Origin: Leptospiraceae bacterium
GTDB taxonomy: Bacteria; Spirochaetota; Leptospiria; Leptospirales; Leptonemataceae
DNA length: 64,000 nucleotides
Assembly: GCA_002717505.1 (NCBI GenBank)
Contig: PBEB01000069.1
Span: 1-64,000, forward strand
Direction: 5' to 3'
Shown: one piece after another, positions 50,506 to 59,197 of the stretch
How positions within the stretch are numbered: position 1 is the first letter of the stretch
Layout of the letters: each line of letters begins with the position of its first letter
Translations under genes and position numbers: made by a program
Notes under the pieces: model-generated
What the model was told of the DNA's origin: nothing
The model's input: the letters and a program-made list of their open reading frames with translations, nothing else
The model's database searches: none

Positions 50506-52689
50506 TCATGAGCTATGTTCGTTGTATCTGAATTGAAAGCGGTACAGGGAAAGGGAGGAAAGCACTACGCTTACACTGCTCAGAGCCATGGCTGCACCGG
50601 CGATCATCGGGCTCAGAAAGCCAAAGGCGGCAAGTGGGATTCCAGTAATATTATATATGAAAGCGAAGAACAGATTCTGGTGAATCTTTCGAATCGTAGC
50701 GCGAGACAGCCGAATAGCATTGACCAGTTCCATGGGGTTATTCCCCGTGAGCGTAACATCGGCAGCTTCGGAAGCAACGTCGGTACCTGAACCCATGGCA
50801 AATCCGGCATCGGCTCTGCGAAGAGCGGGGGCATCATTGATTCCATCGCCAACCATTCCCGATGTAGTATCGCATGCATCGATAGCTGCCAGTTTTTGTT
50901 CTGGTTTGAGTCCGGCCTGAAAGTCAATACCCAGCATCTCTGCCACTGGTGCCGCAGCTCCGTCTCGGTCCCCGGTGAGCATGGTTGGGCGAATCCCCAT
51001 TGTCTTCAGTTCGTTCATGGACTCAATGACTCCTGCACGAACGGTATCTTTCAGGATAATTCTACCAAGGTATTTACTATTGCGCGCGACATGTACCACG
51101 GAACCCTCTGCATTGTCGTTCGCGGCCTCGATGCCAAGTTCCTGCAAGAATTCCCTGGTTCCTGCTACCAGTTCGCTGCCATCTGCTCCAGTGGCCTGGA
51201 TTCCCGCGCCGGGAACCGTGCGGTAATGAAACCCACTGGAATCTACCTGAATGTTCTCCTTTGCGCAGTAATCCTGGATCGCCCGGGATAGGGGATGCTC
51301 GGAGCCCAGTTCCGCAGCACAGGCCGTTTCCAGTAATTCTCGGATCGATCCAGTGGGATGAATTTCGGAGACTTCCGGACGTCCCAGAGTAAGCGTACCG
51401 GTCTTATCGAAGAATAATGTGCGAATTTTGCCGGATATCTCCAGGGCCATGGCATTGCGAAACAGGATTCCATTTTTTGCGCTCAATCCTGTGGCAATGA
51501 CTACCGCGATAGGACTGGCCAGGCCCAGGGCGCATGGGCATGCGATGACAAGCACCGCCACACCTCGAATGATGGATTCGGAAATTCCCATGCCCAGGGC
51601 ATAGCTAATGCTCCCTGCTAGCAGGGAGATGATTACAACAGCAGGAACGAAGATCTCAGAAACGCGATCCACAAGGCTCTGAACCGGGGCCCGGGAATTC
51701 TGTGCCTCCTCTACAAGCTTCATGATTCGGGCAACGCTGGATTGATTCACAGCTCTGGATACAGACACTATAAGTCTGCCGTTCAGATTCAGGCTTCCTG
51801 CATATACTGTATCGCCGGCTGCCTTTACTACCGGTACCGACTCTCCCGTGATCAGCGAATCATCGGTTTCGCTACGACCCGAGTCTATAGTTCCATCAAG
51901 AGGGATTCGTTCCCCCGGTAGAACCACAATACGATCGCCTGCATCCAACAAGCGAACATCGATCAATTCCCAGCTGGACCCATCATCCTCGCTTTGAAAG
52001 ACCCGCGCTTCTTCAGGTTGTAGACTGAGTAGCTCTTCCATCGCTCGCGTCGCTCGGGACCTGGCTCCTCGCTCCATAATTTTGCCCAGTAGAACCAGAG
52101 TTAGAATCACGGCAGAAGATTCGAAATACACATGGCCCGGGTCCGGAAGGAAAAACTGTGCGACGCTGAAGCCATAGACCACGGTAGTACCCAGGGCCAC
52201 CAGAACATCCATATTGCCCGCACCACTTTTCAGCGAATGGTAGGCGCCTTTGTAAAATCGGAAGCCTGCGAAAAACTGCACAGGAGTAGCCAGGATCCAT
52301 TGCCATAGCGGGGGAAGCATCCATGATTCGAAGAGCATGGGAAGTACAAGAGGCAGGGTTAGTATTGCGCTAAAGCTGAAGATTATTCGATCCCGCAGAC
52401 TTGCGGCACGTTCTCTTTTAAGGTTTTCCTTCTTTCTTTCCAGCAGTTCGTTTACGGCAGGTCGAATCGAATAGCCCATTTTCTGGACTTTTTCTGCCAG
52501 TGTTGCTTCATCGATTTGCTCGGGATCCCAGGTAATTCCCGCCGTCTCAGTTGCAAAATTGACTCGAGCCGATTGTACGCCCTGGGTTCGGGACAGGACT
52601 TTTTGAATACGACTGGCGCAGGCCGTGCAGGTCATCCCATCCACGGAGAATCCCTGCTTTTTTGAATCTTCGCGAGTCGCCGTACTCAT
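50506..52689 (-). CDS. copA: Copper-exporting P1B-type ATPase
   Basis: 727 aa. One N-terminal heavy-metal-associated domain with GMTCTAC (Cys21, Cys24), eight membrane helices with the CPC metal site (VIACPCALGLASPI), TGES actuator motif (LITGESVP), phosphorylation site DKTGTLT, SEHPLSRAI, and the hinge GDGINDAPAL. These define a P1B-1 Cu(I) exporter. It lies 84 bases downstream of the csoR gene on the same strand; that gap contains a CsoR-like site, so copper-induced expression is expected. Exports cytosolic Cu(I) to the periplasm, where it could also feed the SCO1/PCuAC system encoded 25 kb away (inference). Confidence 0.95.
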   Translation of the reverse strand: MSTATREDSKKQGFSVDGMTCTACASRIQKVLSRTQGVQSARVNFATETAGITWDPEQIDEATLAEKVQKMGYSIRPAVNELLERKKENLKRERAASLRDRIIFSFSAILTLPLVLPMLFESWMLPPLWQWILATPVQFFAGFRFYKGAYHSLKSGAGNMDVLVALGTTVVYGFSVAQFFLPDPGHVYFESSAVILTLVLLGKIMERGARSRATRAMEELLSLQPEEARVFQSEDDGSSWELIDVRLLDAGDRIVVLPGERIPLDGTIDSGRSETDDSLITGESVPVVKAAGDTVYAGSLNLNGRLIVSVSRAVNQSSVARIMKLVEEAQNSRAPVQSLVDRVSEIFVPAVVIISLLAGSISYALGMGISESIIRGVAVLVIACPCALGLASPIAVVIATGLSAKNGILFRNAMALEISGKIRTLFFDKTGTLTLGRPEVSEIHPTGSIRELLETACAAELGSEHPLSRAIQDYCAKENIQVDSSGFHYRTVPGAGIQATGADGSELVAGTREFLQELGIEAANDNAEGSVVHVARNSKYLGRIILKDTVRAGVIESMNELKTMGIRPTMLTGDRDGAAAPVAEMLGIDFQAGLKPEQKLAAIDACDTTSGMVGDGINDAPALRRADAGFAMGSGTDVASEAADVTLTGNNPMELVNAIRLSRATIRKIHQNLFFAFIYNITGIPLAAFGFLSPMIAGAAMALSSVSVVLSSLSLYRFQFRYNEHSS

Positions 52690-52737
52690 ATGCTCAGTAA
52701 AGCGAATGAATCGGGCATCAGCAATTCGATTATATCC

Positions 52738-52751
52738 ATACCCCGGTACCC
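52738..52751. promoter_or_regulatory. Candidate CsoR-type operator before copA
   Basis: ATACCCCGGTACCC in the csoR-copA gap contains the TACC...GGTA half-sites seen in copper-responsive CsoR operators. It is short and imperfect, so this is only a suggestion. Confidence 0.2.
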
Positions 52752-52773
52752 TTTCGGACGGATTGCAGATGCA

Positions 52774-53094
52774 TCAGGAATAGGTCTTGAATACTTCCAG
52801 CAGTTCCTGGATAGTCTTTTCTCCGTTGTTGGATTCGAAGGCTTCCCTTACACATTGATTTGTATGGCTTTCCAGAAGTTCAATGGAAAGGGATTTTAAT
52901 GCAGACCTTGCAGCTCGCACCTGCATGAGAATATCTACGCAATAGCGTTCTTCTTCTATCATTCGCGAAATAGCCTGCACCTGACCCTCAATTCGCCGGG
53001 CCCGGCGCACATAGGCTTCTTTCTCCGGGGGACTGTTTTCGCTTCCCGAATTCTTGCGTTGTGTGGACTTCCTGGTGGAGGTTTTGGACTTCAT
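52774..53094 (-). CDS. csoR: CsoR-family copper-sensing repressor
   Basis: 106 aa, all-helical DUF156/CsoR fold (RRIEGQVQAISRMIEEERYCVDILMQVRAARSALKSLSIELLESHTNQCV). The copper ligands Cys52, His77 and Cys81 are all present, which marks the CsoR branch rather than RcnR or FrmR types. The basic Lys/Thr/Ser-rich N-terminal extension (~25 aa) may assist DNA binding. Cu(I) binding releases DNA in this family. It is followed by the copper ATPase gene and preceded by the divergent sugar-kinase gene with an 86-base intergenic region. Confidence 0.93.
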   Translation of the reverse strand: MKSKTSTRKSTQRKNSGSENSPPEKEAYVRRARRIEGQVQAISRMIEEERYCVDILMQVRAARSALKSLSIELLESHTNQCVREAFESNNGEKTIQELLEVFKTYS

Positions 53095-53180
53095 GTTGTC
53101 TCCTTTTGGCCGAATCCTGTCTCAGGTGCAGACTTGAAAATGGCTTTAATTCAGGAAACACAAAGTTTCCCCTGTTGTCC

Positions 53181-54278
53181 ATGCAGGTTATTTCCAGCGC
53201 ACCCGGTCGCATCTGTCTATTTGGAGAACACCAGGACTATCTGGGACTGCCGGTGATTGCGATGGCTGTGGATCTACGGTTTTATATCGAATATGAGCCC
53301 GCATCCGGAAGTAACTACCGGATTCTTACCCCTGATCTGGACCAGAAAGAGCGCCAGGTAGACATTCAAGCCCCTCGGCCTGCAACTTCAGATGACTTTT
53401 GCTGGGGCATTGCTCAGGTTCTAAAGGAGGAGGGGTTTCAGCTCCCTCCGGGCGGCATCTTCAAATTTCATTCTCGCATACCTGTACGGGCAGGATGTTC
53501 CAGTTCTTCTGCTATGTCTGCGGCCTGGCTCCGGCTACTGATTGAGATAGGGGACCATCCGGACAAAGAGCGATATTTGAATGATCCGGTGCTCTGTGCA
53601 CAGCTGGTATATCGCGGCGAAAAGGAGAAGTTTAACGGAGCGGGTGGAATGATGGATCAATATACATGCTACATCGGAGGCTTGTTGCATGTATTTCCTG
53701 ACTCCTCGGGATCCAATCCTTATGGCGTAGAAAAGCTGTCGCATGAACCTCAGGAAATCCTGCTGGTAGATTCCGGGGATCCCAAAGACACGCAAGGTGT
53801 TCTATCCAGCGCCAGTGGCACAGCCCAGCATTTTATGAGAGAGGCCGTTGAGAGTATACCCGAGTTCTCGCTTTCGCATAGTTCGCTGACTTACTTCGAT
53901 CTGTTTGGAGGCCGCCTGCGAGATGACCGGGCCCGAATGCATGTACGCAATCAGATGAGAAACAGGGATATATGTCAGGACGCTTTGCGATTGTTGCGTA
54001 ACGGAACAATGCAATCAGAAATACTGGGAACTCTGTTTCGCGAAGAGCATGAAATCCTGGCCGGCACTGTCGGAATCTCGACGCTCAAGATCGATGCTCA
54101 TCTGGGAGCGTTGCGGGCCGCAGGTTCTCCGGGGGGAAAGATCAATGGTTCCGGCGGAGGAGGCACATTCTTTTGTGTTCAGGGCAAAGAGCCGGACAAA
54201 CTAAAGGAATACCTGGATAAGAGAGAATTGCGATACTATCCAGTGCATAGCGAGCCCGGAGCGCGCATAGAGCGATGA
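53181..54278 (+). CDS. GHMP-family sugar kinase (galactokinase-like)
   Basis: 365 aa, cytoplasmic. The N-terminal SAPGRICLFGEHQDYLGLPVI is the galactokinase signature (GRxNxxGEHxDY), the ATP loop is PVRAGCSSSSAMSAAW and motif 3 is KINGSGGGGTFFC. Overall it phosphorylates a sugar with ATP; galactose is the first guess but glucuronate, arabinose or another sugar are possible because the substrate loops are divergent. The frame is open upstream to 53061 into the csoR promoter region; ATG 53181 directly precedes the conserved motif and is the best start. Divergently transcribed from csoR, which seems unrelated in function. Confidence 0.85.
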   Translation: MQVISSAPGRICLFGEHQDYLGLPVIAMAVDLRFYIEYEPASGSNYRILTPDLDQKERQVDIQAPRPATSDDFCWGIAQVLKEEGFQLPPGGIFKFHSRIPVRAGCSSSSAMSAAWLRLLIEIGDHPDKERYLNDPVLCAQLVYRGEKEKFNGAGGMMDQYTCYIGGLLHVFPDSSGSNPYGVEKLSHEPQEILLVDSGDPKDTQGVLSSASGTAQHFMREAVESIPEFSLSHSSLTYFDLFGGRLRDDRARMHVRNQMRNRDICQDALRLLRNGTMQSEILGTLFREEHEILAGTVGISTLKIDAHLGALRAAGSPGGKINGSGGGGTFFCVQGKEPDKLKEYLDKRELRYYPVHSEPGARIER

Positions 54279-54322
54279 ATTTGCAGTTGCCGGGGTAGGG
54301 CCCAAAAATACTTTGCCGGGCC

Positions 54323-54520
54323 ATGAGTTACACTATCTGGAGAGTGAGTCCCGACGGAGAGAGTTTTCAACTCACCAACATGGGAAGCACCGCCAACAAA
54401 GAGAGGGCCCTGGAGAAGGTCCGTAGTCTGAATGAAAGACTTCGTCAATCGGAGCCCCAGGGAAGCGATCGCTTTGTGGCTCGTGATCAAAATGGCAAGG
54501 AACTCAAGTCTCCGGCCTAG
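54323..54520 (+). CDS. Small hypothetical protein
   Basis: 65 aa, charged, predicted beta hairpin (SYTIWRVSPDGESFQLTNMGS) followed by a helix (ANKERALEKVRSLNERLRQS) and a short strand (DRFVARDQNGKEL). The composition and 44-base distance after the kinase gene suggest it is real and in the same operon. No recognised family; GCCGGG rather than a clear Shine-Dalgarno lies upstream. Confidence 0.5.
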   Translation: MSYTIWRVSPDGESFQLTNMGSTANKERALEKVRSLNERLRQSEPQGSDRFVARDQNGKELKSPA

Positions 54521-54605
54521 AGCCCGGGGCAATTTCCTGCAGCAGATTTTACGATTCCTCTAAAGGAAAAAATGAATCCTCCGATGTTCTCCTCAGAGGG
54601 GCACC

Positions 54606-54803
54606 GTGGGACAATTGGAAGATTTCAAGCCATTTCGCGCAGATATAGAATGCAGTCAGTGTCATTATCAAATGGCCATCATGCTTCAGCCAGTGCACAT
54701 GGAGATTCCCATCCAGTGTCCCTCCTGCGGTCATAACCTGACCTTTATCATTCGTAAATCCATACGTCAACATCTGAAAGAAGCACTGGCTGTTTTCGGT
54801 TAA
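54606..54803 (+). CDS. Small double-CxxC (zinc-ribbon) protein
   Basis: 65 aa from a GTG start with GAGGGG five bases upstream. Two CxxC pairs (ECSQCHY and QCPSCGH) 20 residues apart imply a zinc ribbon, followed by a basic helix (RKSIRQHLKEAL). Such proteins often bind nucleic acid or stabilise a partner; no function can be assigned. Its stop is six bases from the stop of the convergent CDF gene. Confidence 0.7.
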   Translation: MGQLEDFKPFRADIECSQCHYQMAIMLQPVHMEIPIQCPSCGHNLTFIIRKSIRQHLKEALAVFG

Positions 54804-54809
54804 AGACCG

Positions 54810-55781
54810 TTAGCAGTCAGGGCAATTTTCCTTTTTCTCTTCGATTTGAATCGTTGGATGCGAAATACCAAACTCACTTTCCATATCTGATTTGATGCTT
54901 CCAAGCAAGGCCGGACTTCGCTCCAATGAGTCAACGACGAGATGTGCGCTCAAGGCTGACTTACGCGTACTCATAGCCCATATATGAAGATCATGAACGT
55001 CCGTCACGCCTGGCAGCTCATGTAGATATTCACGGACTCTCGATGTGTCGATGTCCTCCGGAACAGCATCCAGGGATAATCTCAATGCATTCCAGAGAAG
55101 CTGTACAGTGCTCCAGACAATGACAGCAGCGACGATCATCGAAAGCGCCGGATCAATCCAGTAGGCTCCGGTCCATTGCATGGCAAGGCCTCCTACAACA
55201 ACGGAAAGACTAACTAAAGCATCCGCAGCCATATGGAGAAAGGCGCCTCGCATGTTCAGGTCTTCCTTCCTGTCCTGCCAGTACAGCGCGGTGGATATGC
55301 CATTGATCAATACTCCAATGGCGGCAATAATCACGATGATCATACCCGGGACTTGAGCCGGCTCCCGAAGTCGGTCAATGGCTTCCATGGCAATGGCGCC
55401 TGCGGCCCCCAGCAGTATTACTGAATTGAGAAGAGAGATCTGTATGGAGGCCCGCCCCTTTCCATAAGTGTAGCGATCCGTGGCTGCCTGGCGTCCCAGG
55501 TGCACGGCGATGAGAGCCAACACCAAACCCATGACATCGCTGAAATTATGACCTGCATCGGCCAGCAAGGCCAGAGAGTCGGTCCAGAACCCGGCAACTG
55601 CCTCTGCTCCGGCAAAGATTACGTTCAGTATGATTCCCAGCCAGAGTCGGAAGGATGTAGTATCCTTGATTTCATGACTATGGCTATGACCATGCGAAGA
55701 GTGGTCATCATGCGAATGTCTGTGGGAACCGTTAGGCTTTTTTTCGTTTACCGGTTCAGTTTTGTGCGAATGGCCGTCCAT
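54810..55781 (-). CDS. Cation-diffusion-facilitator (CDF) metal exporter
   Basis: 323 aa. Histidine-rich N-terminus (HSHKTEP...HRHSHDDHSSHGHSHSH), six membrane helices, the metal site pairs HNFSD (helix 2) and HMAAD (helix 5), and a cytoplasmic C-terminal domain (VHDLHIWAMSTRKSALSAHLVV) ending in CPDC. This is the Zn/Co/Cd exporter pattern of CzcD/ZitB-type proteins: proton-coupled efflux of divalent ions from the cytosol. The N-terminal His cluster suggests zinc or cobalt. Its own promoter would lie in 55782-56038; no clear candidate was fixed. Confidence 0.94.
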   Translation of the reverse strand: MDGHSHKTEPVNEKKPNGSHRHSHDDHSSHGHSHSHEIKDTTSFRLWLGIILNVIFAGAEAVAGFWTDSLALLADAGHNFSDVMGLVLALIAVHLGRQAATDRYTYGKGRASIQISLLNSVILLGAAGAIAMEAIDRLREPAQVPGMIIVIIAAIGVLINGISTALYWQDRKEDLNMRGAFLHMAADALVSLSVVVGGLAMQWTGAYWIDPALSMIVAAVIVWSTVQLLWNALRLSLDAVPEDIDTSRVREYLHELPGVTDVHDLHIWAMSTRKSALSAHLVVDSLERSPALLGSIKSDMESEFGISHPTIQIEEKKENCPDC

Positions 55782-56038
55782 AATTCACAGAAACGCAAGG
55801 AAGTATGGAAATCGTCAAGCAATGGCGAAAGAAAAAAGGCAAGATCGGAAAACCGGCAACTAATAGTATTACTGATTGCGAATTGGACTAATTTCTTTTA
55901 TACTTATTGACAGGTTGAACGTCTGGTCCCTTCGCCGATATGCCCGGGATGTCGCGGTAAGGTCATGAATGATACCATAGTATGTGGAGAAAATTCAAGG
56001 CCTGGAAATATCTTCAGCTAAACCGGAGACCCAATTCT

Positions 56039-56632
56039 CTAGCCTCGATTGTGCATCATACGTTGAACGTATTTTCCCAGTATGTCAAATTCAAGATTGA
56101 TTCGATCTCGGACCTTACGCGATCTAAGATTCGTGTGCTCTATGGTATGAGGAATGATGGCAACTTTAAACCGGTCATCGTCCAGCTCTGCCACTGTGAG
56201 GCTAATTCCATCCATAGCAATACTGCCCTGAGGAACTAGAAGTTCTCTGTCTTTTTCCGGATACAGAATCCAGAATTCATGACTGCCACCCAGGTCTTTA
56301 ATCTCTGCGATTTCGCCCATGGTATCCACGTGACCTTGAACAAAGTGACCGTCTATCCTGCCATCGCCCCGAAGGGAACGCTCCAGGTTTACTGTATGGC
56401 CTTCCTTGAGGTCCCCCAGGTTGGTTTTTGCCAGAGTCTCCTGGATTGCGCTGACAGTGTACTGACGCTGCGAAGGTATTGTCTCTGCAGTAAGGCACAC
56501 TCCGTTATGCGAGATACTATCTCCTTCCTTTAGCTCCGATGCAAAATCGCTTTCGATGAGAAAGGTTAGATTACCCTTGCCAGGAATAATCTTTAGCACC
56601 TTTCCCTGGGACTCAATAATTCCAGTGAACAT
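56039..56632 (-). CDS. ribE: Riboflavin synthase alpha chain
   Basis: 197 aa, two tandem lumazine-binding beta-barrel domains (MFTGIIESQGKV and GHFVQGHVDTMGEI each start a half). Conserved motifs GDSISHNGVCLT and GSIAMDGISLTV are present. It catalyses dismutation of two 6,7-dimethyl-8-ribityllumazine to riboflavin in the cytoplasm. Length is normal for the family. It is the second gene of a minus-strand pair, five bases after the lipoprotein gene. No other riboflavin genes are adjacent. Confidence 0.95.
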   Translation of the reverse strand: MFTGIIESQGKVLKIIPGKGNLTFLIESDFASELKEGDSISHNGVCLTAETIPSQRQYTVSAIQETLAKTNLGDLKEGHTVNLERSLRGDGRIDGHFVQGHVDTMGEIAEIKDLGGSHEFWILYPEKDRELLVPQGSIAMDGISLTVAELDDDRFKVAIIPHTIEHTNLRSRKVRDRINLEFDILGKYVQRMMHNRG

Positions 56633-56637
56633 GAGAG

Positions 56638-57591
56638 CTATTCTGGAAGCTCCAGGTTCTGTGGCAACTTATCTACCGGTCCATTTTGTTCCCAGTAATC
56701 CGTATAAGTGATATTGCTTAGTTCCAGTGTTCCTCCATCATTTCGTTCCCAGCGTAGTAGCGGGCGAATACTGGACTTCAAATCCACATAGAAGACATCG
56801 GTCTTTTCGGGCACTGTTCCCGACTCGGTTGAAAAGGCCGGTTGTGTAACGGTAACGATTCTTACGCTACGAGGATTGCCCTGCCATTGAATTTCATCGG
56901 TTGTTACATCCAGGCGAGCCTTTCGGAAATCCGGATTACGGGACGGCATACCAATGTCCCAGTCCGGCCTCCGAATTTGCGAACTCATGAGCATGGGATA
57001 CAGGGCCACCGATTGCGAAGACTTCAAACTGTCCATGCGAACGAACAGAGGTAGCTCATCGTAGAGAAGGGTGTAATCTGCAGATGGATAGTCCCGGGTT
57101 TCGTAACCTCGGGACTCATCTTCCCAGTAGGAGCTGTAGAAGAGTTGCAAGGTGTTTCCCATCTTTCTAAGCTCTCGGTAAGTCTGGCCACACCATTCCT
57201 GGGTTGTCATAAATGCTTTCAATAAAGTCCCGGAATCCAGAGACCAGAAAACAGAATTCATCTGCCTGTAAGGGTAAACTCCAGTCTGATAACTCATTAC
57301 CTGATTCTGTTTGATGGCGTAGAAATCGGTGTCTGATTCGGACTTTACCAGCTGATCCCGCAAAAAAGGCTCCAGAACCGTAATGAGCACCAGTACTGCC
57401 TCACGGGGTTTTCCGTACCGAATAATGGTGCCCTCGTATGTGGCCACCTCCGCCTTTCCACGGAACTGACTTTGTTCCATGAAGTCCCATTTAGCCCGTT
57501 GCGAATATTGCTGTTCCGGGGGCTGGCAACCCGGGAACATGGAGAGGATTGGCAATATTGAAATACAGACGCCGACCTGGATACGTTTCAT
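56638..57591 (-). CDS. Lipoprotein, unknown function
   Basis: 317 aa. Signal peptide MKRIQVGVCISILPILSMFPGC with a good lipobox (FPGC, Cys22). The mature part is beta-rich, with patterns GTIIRYGKPREAVLVLITVLEPFLRDQLVKS, YQTGVYPYRQMNSVFWSL, TTQEWCGQTYREL and YVDLKSSIRPLLRWERNDG that hint at a conserved envelope family I cannot name. The minus frame extends to 57732, but Met at 57591 gives the lipoprotein signal. It is co-transcribed with the riboflavin synthase gene and divergent from the gene at 57674 with an 82-base gap. Confidence 0.7.
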   Translation of the reverse strand: MKRIQVGVCISILPILSMFPGCQPPEQQYSQRAKWDFMEQSQFRGKAEVATYEGTIIRYGKPREAVLVLITVLEPFLRDQLVKSESDTDFYAIKQNQVMSYQTGVYPYRQMNSVFWSLDSGTLLKAFMTTQEWCGQTYRELRKMGNTLQLFYSSYWEDESRGYETRDYPSADYTLLYDELPLFVRMDSLKSSQSVALYPMLMSSQIRRPDWDIGMPSRNPDFRKARLDVTTDEIQWQGNPRSVRIVTVTQPAFSTESGTVPEKTDVFYVDLKSSIRPLLRWERNDGGTLELSNITYTDYWEQNGPVDKLPQNLELPE

Positions 57592-57673
57592 AGCAGAAGG
57601 GAAACATGCAGGGCTCGAAAGGCAAATACTGTTTGAAAAATAGATGGGGGGGAGGCAGACTCCGTATTGAACC

Positions 57674-58552
57674 ATGAATCGCAACTCGGATGAAATTGAG
57701 GCCATTGAGCACGAACTGGAGATAATGACCACTCCGGCTCAGGTATTCCGGGTGCTTACATCGCAAACCGAGCTTCGCAAATGGTGGGCCCCTCGAGTCA
57801 TTATGTCCAGGAACCTTGTCACCCAGCTGGACGGAAAAGATATGGAAATGAAGGCGGTGACCAAAGAAAAGAATCATCTGGTCCGCTACTCCTGGAGAGG
57901 GAAGGACTGGCCTGACGATAAACCTTCCACTGTTATCACTTTTGAAATCGAAGATCAAGGCGTCAGTCGAGGGCGTACCGGCGAAGGCATTTTGCTCACA
58001 ATCTCTCACGATGGCTGGTCCGATGCAGAGGAACGCAATCATCAGGCTGAAATCTGGAAGGATGCTGTGGCCGGACTGGAATGTGTACTCTCTGGAAAGG
58101 ATTTCCGACCCTGGTGGCAGGATGACCGCCGGGTAGGCGATTTTCTCACCGTTCAGTTGAATGAGCTCAAGGACTTCATTGGTCGAATCGAAGAAGAAAG
58201 CCGAGCGAAGAAAGAAAAGAAGCAGGCTGCAAAAAATCTCTGGAAGATCTTTCAGGAGCTGGATGGTCAGGGGGATTGGCTTTGTAAAGAAAACGGCACC
58301 GAAATGGAGCTAAGATACAGAGGAATTCGCATTTTTGGCGCCCTGAAGAACGGTCAACTTGTGATGGCATGGCGAGACCTGGACCCACTGCTCGGCCGAG
58401 AGCTACAGGATTTTGCGGACAGATTTACGGTGGAACAGGATATGGACATACATGTGGGCAGAAACTACGATCGACTGCCCGGAGCGGAAATCAATCCGGA
58501 CCTGTTCAGTCGATGGTGCAAAGATGTGATGGCCCATAAAGCAGAGCCGTGA
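57674..58552 (+). CDS. SRPBCC/AHSA1-domain protein
   Basis: 292 aa, cytoplasmic. Residues ~10-145 form an AHSA1/START-like (SRPBCC) domain: HELEIMTTPAQVFRVLTSQTELRKWWAPRV, a strand-rich middle with TFEIEDQG and GWSDAEERNHQAEIWKDAVAGLE, the usual C-terminal helix. A Lys/Glu-rich helical linker (RIEEESRAKKEKKQAAKN) joins a second, unrecognised domain (WKIFQELDGQGDWLCKE...RDLDPLLGRELQDFADRFT). AHSA1-type domains bind hydrophobic ligands or chaperone partners; function here unknown. It overlaps the next gene by four bases (GTGA), indicating coupled translation. Confidence 0.8.
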   Translation: MNRNSDEIEAIEHELEIMTTPAQVFRVLTSQTELRKWWAPRVIMSRNLVTQLDGKDMEMKAVTKEKNHLVRYSWRGKDWPDDKPSTVITFEIEDQGVSRGRTGEGILLTISHDGWSDAEERNHQAEIWKDAVAGLECVLSGKDFRPWWQDDRRVGDFLTVQLNELKDFIGRIEEESRAKKEKKQAAKNLWKIFQELDGQGDWLCKENGTEMELRYRGIRIFGALKNGQLVMAWRDLDPLLGRELQDFADRFTVEQDMDIHVGRNYDRLPGAEINPDLFSRWCKDVMAHKAEP

Positions 58553-59145
58553 TTAACTTCTCCTGGACACCGGTAGGACCGGAACAAACCCTTTTAGAAA
58601 TTCGAACGCCTATGGTACGAGTCGGTACTCTGTACCGACTGGCAGCTGCTATCTATTGCCTGGATCTGGATATCTATTCAGGCGACGTGGATACGATTAC
58701 AGAAGATGGGGAAACCTATTCCCAGGATCGCTTCTTTCTGCGACCCGTAGAAGGCAAGGAGCGAGACAGCACAGAAATCTACCATAGTCTGGGTGTTTTG
58801 ATGGAGACTTTGATGTCCGATCGCATTGACCCGGAGAAATTGCTGCAACAACACAATCGCTCCATTCCGGATCCATCGTATTTTATGGATGAAGCACCGG
58901 ACCTGGTCTTTGATACGGACTCGGATAGAAATGAAACCAGGTTCTACATTGAAACCAGCGGACGCACCGGGCTTTTAATTCATCTGAGCCGGCTCTTTTA
59001 TTTGAGCGATATAAACATCGTAACGGCTACCATCCGAACAAACAATGCCGGTCGGGCCCAGGATCAATTCCATCTGCAATACAGAGGAAAGCCTCTAGAT
59101 GAGGATCTGTGTCGTAAGATCGAAAATCGAATCCTGGGGCGCTAG
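58549..59145 (+). CDS. Tandem ACT-domain protein (GlnD-like regulatory half)
   Basis: 198 aa from a GTG that overlaps the stop of the preceding gene. Two ACT domains: residues ~10-70 (LEIRTPMVRVGTLYRLAAAIYCLDLDIYSGDVDTI) and ~125-195 (RFYIETSGRTGLLIHLSRLFYLSDINIVTATIRTNNAGRAQDQFHLQ). This matches the C-terminal regulatory region of PII uridylyltransferase (GlnD), without its nucleotidyltransferase or HD domains. A stand-alone amino-acid-sensing protein is plausible; glutamine would be the GlnD precedent. It may regulate the SRPBCC protein encoded with it (inference). Confidence 0.83.
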   Translation: MINFSWTPVGPEQTLLEIRTPMVRVGTLYRLAAAIYCLDLDIYSGDVDTITEDGETYSQDRFFLRPVEGKERDSTEIYHSLGVLMETLMSDRIDPEKLLQQHNRSIPDPSYFMDEAPDLVFDTDSDRNETRFYIETSGRTGLLIHLSRLFYLSDINIVTATIRTNNAGRAQDQFHLQYRGKPLDEDLCRKIENRILGR

Positions 59146-59197
59146 GTTCACATCTTTCAGGCAGGTAAAATGCAGTGACAATGCGAAGTTCGCAATC

